Source: Chitinophagaceae bacterium (lineage in GTDB: Bacteria; Bacteroidota; Bacteroidia; Chitinophagales; Chitinophagaceae). From it: 64,000 nt of DNA. The notes beneath the pieces are model-generated. The model searched no databases. It worked only from the letters and a program-made list of their open reading frames with translations, and was not told the DNA's origin. Where the stretch lies: assembly GCA_016721085.1 (NCBI GenBank), contig JADKJI010000009.1:1-64000 (forward strand), written 5' to 3'. Below, piece by piece: positions 58,696 to 64,000 of the stretch (position 1 is the stretch's first letter; each line of letters opens with the position of its first letter). The translations under genes and the position numbers were made by a program.

Positions 58696-60981
58696 ATGCG
58701 GAAGTTTTTCTTTTTTTTGATATTTATAATAGTAGCAGGTAATCAGGTACAATCTCAGCAACGTATTGGGAAAAATGAACTGGAAATCAATAAAAAAACA
58801 ATCGGGGACCATCCTGTTTTACTTCCCGAGGATACGGATTTTCAAAATGTTGGTATGGGAGAGAAATGGCCGGGTGAAAGTGCTGTTATTCTGTCTCAAA
58901 AAACAAAATTCGGGTTCGATAGGAAAGGAATGACTGTTGGTAAAAGGATTGGGAGGAATGTATGGGGATTGATTTTTGCCCCATTTACACTTGGCACTTC
59001 CTTAATATTAGCTAATTCAAGTTCAGAAACAAAAATCTTGATTGAAGAATCTGAAAGAAGGAAATTGTTGCTGAGAGACAAATATGCCATTGAACAGTAT
59101 TCTGTTTTGTATTTTAGAATCGATAGGGAAGGCGATGCATTTGCTGCCCAGATTATTAAGAAGGACGGAACTGTGGAGAAAGTCGATTTGGCAGAAGCAA
59201 TACAGGTTGAAGATCTTTCAAGTATTCCATCAGTTTTTAAGAGTTATACTGATAATGGATTTTCAGCAGCATACAGACCGAATTATTATAAGATTGCGGT
59301 TCCTGGTCTGGAAGAAGGAGACATGCTTGAATATGAATTCAGAAATTATAATGTAAGACAATATCAGGGCAGGCCCGATTACAAAGAGTTTGATCCGGTT
59401 TATTTTATATGTAATAGGGAATTACCTGTATCTCGGCAGGTGATTGAAGTGGCAACAGAAGACGACAGGTATTATATAGGATATAAAAGCAATAAGGGCG
59501 CTCCGGATTTTGAACAGATTACAAAAGATGGCAAGAAGACGTATCGTTGGGAAGATCGTGACAGGGAAAAAAATAAGGATACTCGCTATGTGAATGAATT
59601 TACTGAACAGCCTTCTATTAAATTCCAGATCATTTACGCAAGAAATAACAGCAAGAAATTCATCTGGTTTGGTGATGAGGCTGATATGAAACGTGATATA
59701 ACAAATGACGAGCTAGCTCAAAAAGCAAAAACATTTTGGTTCAATCCTGATAAGTTACAAGGTGCAGGAGCATATACTACCCCTTATGGTAGTAATGAAT
59801 CTGTTGCTTCAAGTCTATATAAGACGATGAAGAAAAAAGGCATAACTGATGCTTCAGATGATGAGTTTATCAGAAAAGCCTACTATATGCTACGCTCAAA
59901 AACCATGTACAGGAACTGGTCTGACTATGCATATGCCAAAGTGTTTAGTTACTTGTTGACTTATAAAAAAATTGATCATGAGATTGTTGTAACAACATAT
60001 AATACCCGCACCAGTATGCAAAGGGTGGCATTTACCCAAGAGCTGGCATGGGTTATTAAATGCAAGAATAAGTATTATGTGAATCCTGATAATCATCTAA
60101 ATCCTGATGAGATTCCAATTTATATAGCAGGAAATCCAACAATTCGGTTTAACTACCTTTCTGAAAAAAGCCCCATTACTGCAGACCAGATCAATGCTAC
60201 GGATACATCACAGAACAAGGTAGTGTATGATTTCACTGCCAGTCTTGACGCATCAGGATCAAATATGGTTATTGAAAAAACTACTGAATCAAAGGGAATG
60301 TTGAAAGCAGATATGATGGAAGATGTGTTAGCACTTACCCCTTTTATAGAAACAGATTTCAGGAATTATGATGGGGAAGGTATGTGGGAAGGGTTCGATA
60401 GCCGTTCTGAAGAAAAAGCTGTTGAAGAGTTTAATAAGCAGAAAAAGGAATGGAAGGAAGAGAAGCCTAAAATGATGAAGGAGCTGATTGCTAATGAATT
60501 TGATTTTAAGGTGGAGAACTACTCCAACTTCAAACTGATTCAAGATGGCAGGAGCTATAAAAAACCAGGATTAAAGTATTCTGAGAATTTCACATTAGGA
60601 GATATGATTGCCTCTGCGGGTGATGACAAAATTATTGCGCTGCCTGCTTTATTAGGGGGACAAACAAAAATTACCCGTGATGAAAGATCACGAAGCCTTC
60701 CAATAGATGTTCGCTATGCCAGAACCCTTCAATGGAATATTCGGTTTACAATACCGGCTGGTTATACTGTTATTGGTCTCGAAGAATTACAAAAAAGCGT
60801 ATCAAATATATGCGGCAGCTTTAAAAGTGTTGCCACTGTAGAAGGAAATACACTAGTGCTTCAGGTTAGTAAGATTTATAACGCCAAACATTTTGAAAGT
60901 TCCCAGTGGAATCAGCTTCTACAGGTATTGGATCAATCGTATAATTATTCGCAGGCGAAGGTGGTGTTGAAGAAGGGGTAG
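58696..60981 (+). CDS. DUF3857 protein with degenerate transglutaminase domain
   Basis: A signal peptide (MRKFFFFLIFIIVAGNQVQS) is followed by an N-terminal extension, DUF3857 (KYAIEQYSVLYFRIDREGDA) and a transglutaminase-like core. The expected Cys-containing GDCKD/KG position reads YAYAKVFSYLL and the expected NHAW position reads ELAWVIKCKNKYY, so both Cys and His are lost. Length is 761 residues. A lysine/glutamate-rich segment (EEFNKQKKEWKEEKPKMMKE) lies near residue 585. It is likely a pseudoenzyme partner of the preceding protein. Repeat element G begins right after its stop codon. Confidence 0.82.
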   Translation: MRKFFFFLIFIIVAGNQVQSQQRIGKNELEINKKTIGDHPVLLPEDTDFQNVGMGEKWPGESAVILSQKTKFGFDRKGMTVGKRIGRNVWGLIFAPFTLGTSLILANSSSETKILIEESERRKLLLRDKYAIEQYSVLYFRIDREGDAFAAQIIKKDGTVEKVDLAEAIQVEDLSSIPSVFKSYTDNGFSAAYRPNYYKIAVPGLEEGDMLEYEFRNYNVRQYQGRPDYKEFDPVYFICNRELPVSRQVIEVATEDDRYYIGYKSNKGAPDFEQITKDGKKTYRWEDRDREKNKDTRYVNEFTEQPSIKFQIIYARNNSKKFIWFGDEADMKRDITNDELAQKAKTFWFNPDKLQGAGAYTTPYGSNESVASSLYKTMKKKGITDASDDEFIRKAYYMLRSKTMYRNWSDYAYAKVFSYLLTYKKIDHEIVVTTYNTRTSMQRVAFTQELAWVIKCKNKYYVNPDNHLNPDEIPIYIAGNPTIRFNYLSEKSPITADQINATDTSQNKVVYDFTASLDASGSNMVIEKTTESKGMLKADMMEDVLALTPFIETDFRNYDGEGMWEGFDSRSEEKAVEEFNKQKKEWKEEKPKMMKELIANEFDFKVENYSNFKLIQDGRSYKKPGLKYSENFTLGDMIASAGDDKIIALPALLGGQTKITRDERSRSLPIDVRYARTLQWNIRFTIPAGYTVIGLEELQKSVSNICGSFKSVATVEGNTLVLQVSKIYNAKHFESSQWNQLLQVLDQSYNYSQAKVVLKKG

Positions 60982-60984
60982 TGA

Positions 60985-61215
60985 GAGAGTCCGGAAGCAA
61001 ATACAAATACAAGTAGGGGAGTTAGGGAGTAGGGAAGTAGGGAAGTAGGGGAGGAGAAATACAAATTATTTTTTTTACCGCAGAGACGCGGAGACGCAGA
61101 GGAAACCTCCTGCGTCTCCGCGTCTCTGCGGTAATTATTTGCAAACTTTATGACTACTGCTGTACTTCCCGACTTGTATTCGTATTTTCTCCCCGGACTA
61201 TTTGGTACTACGCAA
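60985..61215. repeat. Composite inverted-repeat element G between convergent genes
   Basis: Left arm 60991-61060 (AATACAAATACAAGTAGGGG, GTTAGGGAGTAGGGAAGTAG), perfect 23-bp core arms 61077-61099 and 61110-61132 (ACCGCAGAGACGCGGAGACG), then a shortened right arm with CTTGTATTCGTATTTTCT and CCCGGACT. The remainder of the gap 60982-61286 repeats CGGACTT words and has no gene. Confidence 0.85.
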
Positions 61216-61286
61216 ATCGAACTCTTGCCACGGACTTCCCGGACTATAAAGTTCAGCCTCTACAAAAATCAAACGCCCCGGACTAG

Positions 61287-61775
61287 CTATTTCAGCTCCT
61301 CAAACTGCCCCGTCTGCTTATTCTTCCTTACATTATTTGCCACAAAAGCTCGTCCATTCATAGCCACATAAACGCCGTGTTGAAGGGTTTGAACAAAAGC
61401 AAGGGCGCTGCCTAGGTTGAAAAATCCATCAGAGCTCCCGAATTTGTATGGGATCATAGCACCTGTTAATACGATGGTTTTGTCTTTTATCTTCTCAGCA
61501 ATGATTCTGGCAGTATCAGCCATTGTATCTGTTCCGTGAGTGATGATGATTTTATCTTCTGGAGTATTTCGGCATTGATGTACTATTAAATCACGATCTT
61601 CTTCAGTCATATGCAGACTATCAATCATCATTAGTGTTCGTACTGTTACATCCAGGTTGCTGCGGCTTCTTTGAAGCATCTCGGGCAAATGGGTTTCCTT
61701 AAAAAACAATTCACCAGTAAGTTCATTATACTCTTTATCGAAGGTACCACCGGTGATGAAAATGCGGATTGACAT
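61287..61775 (-). CDS. Short asparaginase-domain protein
   Basis: The 162-residue protein contains only the N-terminal asparaginase fold: FITGGTFDKEYNELTGELFF with the first catalytic Thr and IIITHGTDTMADTARIIAEK with the second Thr-Asp pair, then TGAMIPYKFGSSDGFFNLGS. The usual second domain of about 150 residues is missing, and the next gene is unrelated. Comparable single-domain proteins are annotated widely, so this is probably its natural length, not truncation. Activity on asparagine is uncertain. The gene is enclosed by elements G and H. Confidence 0.85.
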   Translation of the reverse strand: MSIRIFITGGTFDKEYNELTGELFFKETHLPEMLQRSRSNLDVTVRTLMMIDSLHMTEEDRDLIVHQCRNTPEDKIIITHGTDTMADTARIIAEKIKDKTIVLTGAMIPYKFGSSDGFFNLGSALAFVQTLQHGVYVAMNGRAFVANNVRKNKQTGQFEELK

Positions 61776-61799
61776 GGCTTCCAGTTGAAGGGCAAAGAT

Positions 61800-62065
61800 A
61801 GGGAGTTAGAAGTCCGGAAGTCCGAAAGTCGGAAAGTCCGGAAGAAAATACAAATACAAGTAGGGAAGTTAGGTAGTAGAGTAAGTAGGGTAGTAATCAA
61901 GTTGGAAAAAATTTTACCGACATGACACGGAGACGCAGTGGAACCCCCTGCGTCTCCGCGGTAAATGTATTTACCTTCCTGAAGTCTACTTCCTACTATC
62001 CCTACTTCCCAACATCACTACTTGCACGGATTTTCTTCCGGACTTCAAGTTCTTTCCGACGCTCC
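61800..62065. repeat. Composite inverted-repeat element H
   Basis: The left arm (61805-61895) has GTCCGGAAGTCCGAAAGTCG units and AATACAAATACAAGTAGGGA; the core is CGGAGACGCAG (61928-61938) with CTGCGTCTCCG (61948-61958); the right arm (61970-62060) carries CTACTTCCTACTATCCCTAC and TCTTCCGGACTTCAAG. Both genes beside it are on the minus strand. It fills the gap 61776-62078. Confidence 0.85.
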
Positions 62066-62078
62066 GGACTTTAAATTA

Positions 62079-62486
62079 TTATTTCCAAACGAACGCAATC
62101 CCAATCTCTATCTCCGGATTCAAACTATAAAACACCGGACAAGTCCTCGCGCATCGTTCAATTATGATTCGTTGTTTTTCGTCGGCGGAGGCTGTTTCGG
62201 GAAAAGTAAATGTTAAATTTATTCCACCAACACGGCGGGGATCTTGCTTCATTATTTTCTCTACTGAAATAGCAGTTCCTGTTAGGTCAACTTCCAGGTC
62301 ACGGGCTTTAATACCCATGATAGTGAGGGCGCAGGCTCCCAGGGAAGTGGCTAATAAGTCGGTCGGGGAAAAGCGCTCTCCTTTGCCCTGATTATCAACA
62401 GGAGCATCGGTCTGGAAGCTATTACCGCTTTTTTCATGGGTGCAAACTGTTCTCAGGTTTCCTTCGTATACTACAGAAGCTGTCAT
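62079..62486 (-). CDS. OsmC family protein
   Basis: The 135-residue protein shows the OsmC fold with TDLLATSLGACALTIMGIKA holding one redox cysteine and IERCARTCPVFYSLNPEIEI holding the second Cys in a CARTCPV context. The family includes thiol peroxidases acting on organic hydroperoxides and some non-catalytic members; the Cys at GACALT supports a catalytic form. It is divergent from the next gene by 43 bases. Confidence 0.85.
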   Translation of the reverse strand: MTASVVYEGNLRTVCTHEKSGNSFQTDAPVDNQGKGERFSPTDLLATSLGACALTIMGIKARDLEVDLTGTAISVEKIMKQDPRRVGGINLTFTFPETASADEKQRIIIERCARTCPVFYSLNPEIEIGIAFVWK

Positions 62487-62529
62487 TTTGTATTATTTTG
62501 CCCTAAATTTACGTTGAATTACTAAATCA

Positions 62530-63327
62530 ATGCCGGTGAAGAAGATACTTTGTAGTCTACTGTTTGGAATTAGTTGTCTTTCTGTTGTAGCTCAAACGAG
62601 CCCTACTCCGCCTTCTACAAAAAAGGAGAAGAAAGAAGCACGTCGTGAAAGAATCAATATGCTGGCTAAGCAGGAAGAAGAAGGCGAAGTGGTATTCAAT
62701 AAGCAAAGCGTTTTCGGCTTTAAAATGAATACCGATGGATATGGATTTTCTTATGAATATGGAAAATATAAGAGCAATCGCAAAGCCATCTTATACCAAT
62801 TCGAATTCAATGAGAAAAAGCACCAGAAGGAAAAAAAGATTTCTTTGTTTGATGGGTTTGGGTTCTCCAACATTATTTTCGGCAAAACCAATAATTTCTA
62901 TCAGGCAAAACTGGGTATAGCCCAGCAAAGTCGTATTGGTGGTAAGGGGAATAAGAACGGTGTCTCCGTTTCCGGAATTGTAGGAGGAGGTCTTACTGTA
63001 GGTTTATTGAAACCATATATGGTTAATGTGGTAATTGCCGGACAAGAACAAAGGAGCACATTCCCAAAAATTATTGATAGTAACTATGCTATAGCAGGTG
63101 CTGCAGGTTTTACAGTTGGCTGGGGTGAAGTAAAAATTAATCCCGGGGTTCATGCCAAAACCGCCTTACGGTTTGATTATGGCCGTTTTAATGAAACTGT
63201 AAGCGCCATTGAAATTGGTCTTATGGCCGAATATTATAGCAAAAAAGTGTCTCAACTGGCCTATGTTGATGAGAAGTCGTTCTTTTTCAACGCCTATATT
63301 TCCTTCCTTTTTGGTAGAAGAAAGTAA
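62530..63327 (+). CDS. Hypothetical outer-membrane beta-barrel-like protein
   Basis: A signal peptide (MPVKKILCSLLFGISCLSVV) and a charged linker (KKEKKEARRERINML) precede about 210 residues of alternating hydrophobic beta strands (GYGFSYEYGKYKSNRKAILY, GGGLTVGLLKPYMVNVVIAG) and a last strand ending in F-G-R-R-K. The pattern suggests a small outer-membrane barrel of the kind common in Bacteroidota, without a recognisable family. It is placed directly upstream of lipA. Confidence 0.65.
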   Translation: MPVKKILCSLLFGISCLSVVAQTSPTPPSTKKEKKEARRERINMLAKQEEEGEVVFNKQSVFGFKMNTDGYGFSYEYGKYKSNRKAILYQFEFNEKKHQKEKKISLFDGFGFSNIIFGKTNNFYQAKLGIAQQSRIGGKGNKNGVSVSGIVGGGLTVGLLKPYMVNVVIAGQEQRSTFPKIIDSNYAIAGAAGFTVGWGEVKINPGVHAKTALRFDYGRFNETVSAIEIGLMAEYYSKKVSQLAYVDEKSFFFNAYISFLFGRRK

Positions 63328-63431
63328 TGTAATTTGCAGCTTTTATGGCCCGTTTTGGGGTGTACTAAAGGCCTAATAAAAGGCTCTTGTTGAACAACCC
63401 ATAGCCATTTTTGTTATCTGAACATTTCACC

Positions 63432-64000
63432 ATGATTGAACTACCTGTTGTTTCAAGCGTAAATGAAACTACTTCCAAGATAAAGAAACCTGACTGGCTT
63501 AGGGTTAAACTGCCAATTGGCGAAAGCTATAAGCATGTTCGTGGATTGGTTGATACCCATAAGTTGCACACCATCTGTGAAAGTGGTAATTGTCCAAATA
63601 TGGGCGAATGTTGGGGTGAAGGAACCGCTACTTTCATGATTTTAGGGAATATATGCACCCGTAGCTGTGGATTTTGTGCAGTAGCTACTGGTAGACCTGA
63701 TCCAATTGATTGGGATGAACCCCAGCGTGTAGCAGAAGCCATTCATCTGATGAAAGTGAAGCATGCGGTTATTACCTCAGTTGATAGGGATGAAGTAAAA
63801 GACGGGGGAAGCATTATCTGGTATAACACAATAAAAGCAGTTAAAGCTCTAAATCCAGATACCACATTAGAAACACTGATTCCTGATTTTAAAGGAGAAA
63901 AAGAGAATATTCAGCGTATCATCGATGCCGCTCCTGAAGTGGTATCTCATAATATCGAAACAGTAGAAAGATTAAGTCGCCAGGTTCGTATCCAGGCCCG
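63432..64000 (+). CDS. lipA: Lipoyl synthase (3' partial)
   Basis: Lipoyl synthase inserts two sulfur atoms into protein-bound octanoate. The auxiliary cluster cysteines are C49, C54 and C60 (CESGNCPNMGEC) and the radical-SAM cysteines C75, C79 and C82 (CTRSCGFC). VITSVDRDEVKDGGSIIW is the conserved SAM region. The frame is open from the ATG at 63432 to the window end, about two thirds of the usual 290 residues. Confidence 0.93.
   Translation, partial: MIELPVVSSVNETTSKIKKPDWLRVKLPIGESYKHVRGLVDTHKLHTICESGNCPNMGECWGEGTATFMILGNICTRSCGFCAVATGRPDPIDWDEPQRVAEAIHLMKVKHAVITSVDRDEVKDGGSIIWYNTIKAVKALNPDTTLETLIPDFKGEKENIQRIIDAAPEVVSHNIETVERLSRQVRIQA

Noticed and set aside
61287..61775. Truncated full-length asparaginase
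   Set aside because: The end of the frame is clean, no second-domain residues are found in other frames downstream, and single-domain members are known.

Overview
The window is chromosomal DNA of a member of the Bacteroidota, most likely family Chitinophagaceae. Evidence: type IX secretion (T9SS) C-terminal sorting domains, SBBP-type propeller repeats, two-component-propeller histidine kinases paired with a LytTR regulator, DUF3857/transglutaminase, DUF4197 and DUF4399 proteins, a Bacteroidota-type promoter (TTTG-N19-TAGGTTTG) upstream of icd, and few Shine-Dalgarno sites. The assignment rests on gene content, not on a marker-gene search.

Layout. 1-9 kb: AT-rich and heavily frameshifted. It holds an HsdR_N-like nuclease fragment, a broken GNAT gene, a T9SS surface protein, and a surface-polysaccharide cluster (DUF4254-like, C-methyltransferase, FkbM methyltransferase, GDP-sugar dehydratase/epimerase-like, GT9, GT2). 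9-18 kb: DNRLRE lipoprotein, GT4, then two tandem propeller histidine kinases and one LytTR response regulator, ending in a 20-copy 7-bp tandem array. 18-24 kb: GT4, two methyltransferases and a YfhO membrane protein, all on the minus strand, continuing the envelope-glycan theme. 24-34 kb: GNAT, two PrsW-type proteases, a T9SS protein, icd, two Crp/Fnr paralogues, and an mntR-mntH operon whose MntH carries a C-terminal universal-stress domain. 34-44.6 kb: alpha-glucan phosphorylase-like enzyme, a MuiA/DUF4139 protein with an inserted TonB-plug-like module, a vault/flotillin-like SPFH protein, a K+ channel with RCK domain, FKBP isomerase, DUF4197 and an MFS transporter. 44.6-64 kb: rlmK, M28 peptidase, ABC-F ATPase, a periplasmic two-subunit molybdenum hydroxylase, amidohydrolase, cytochrome c, msrC, DUF4399, two DUF3857 proteins, a short asparaginase, OsmC and lipA (cut by the window end).

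The most unusual structural feature is a set of very large composite inverted repeats in the intergenic spaces (about 20.3, 27.4-28.0, 45.6-45.9, 47.6-47.8, 49.8-50.1, 61.0-61.2 and 61.8-62.1 kb). They have outer arms of 7-8 bp purine-rich tandem units, middle arms containing AATACAAGTAGGGAAGT, and a central GC-rich core hairpin. Two further intergenic regions (41.4-41.57 and 52.86-53.01 kb) show the same architecture with unrelated sequence. The strongest protein candidate for new biology is the SPFH protein at 38.3-40.2 kb, which has four tandem N-terminal modules and an overall order like eukaryotic major vault protein, but with a membrane anchor.

Quality caveat: about two dozen genes contain single-base indels, mostly losses from homopolymers, and three genes (yfhO, muiA-like, ABC-F) carry larger internal deletions. 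Since housekeeping genes such as icd are affected, much of this is probably consensus error. Gene spans below are the reconstructed spans. No rRNA, tRNA, CRISPR array or insertion-sequence transposase was recognised.
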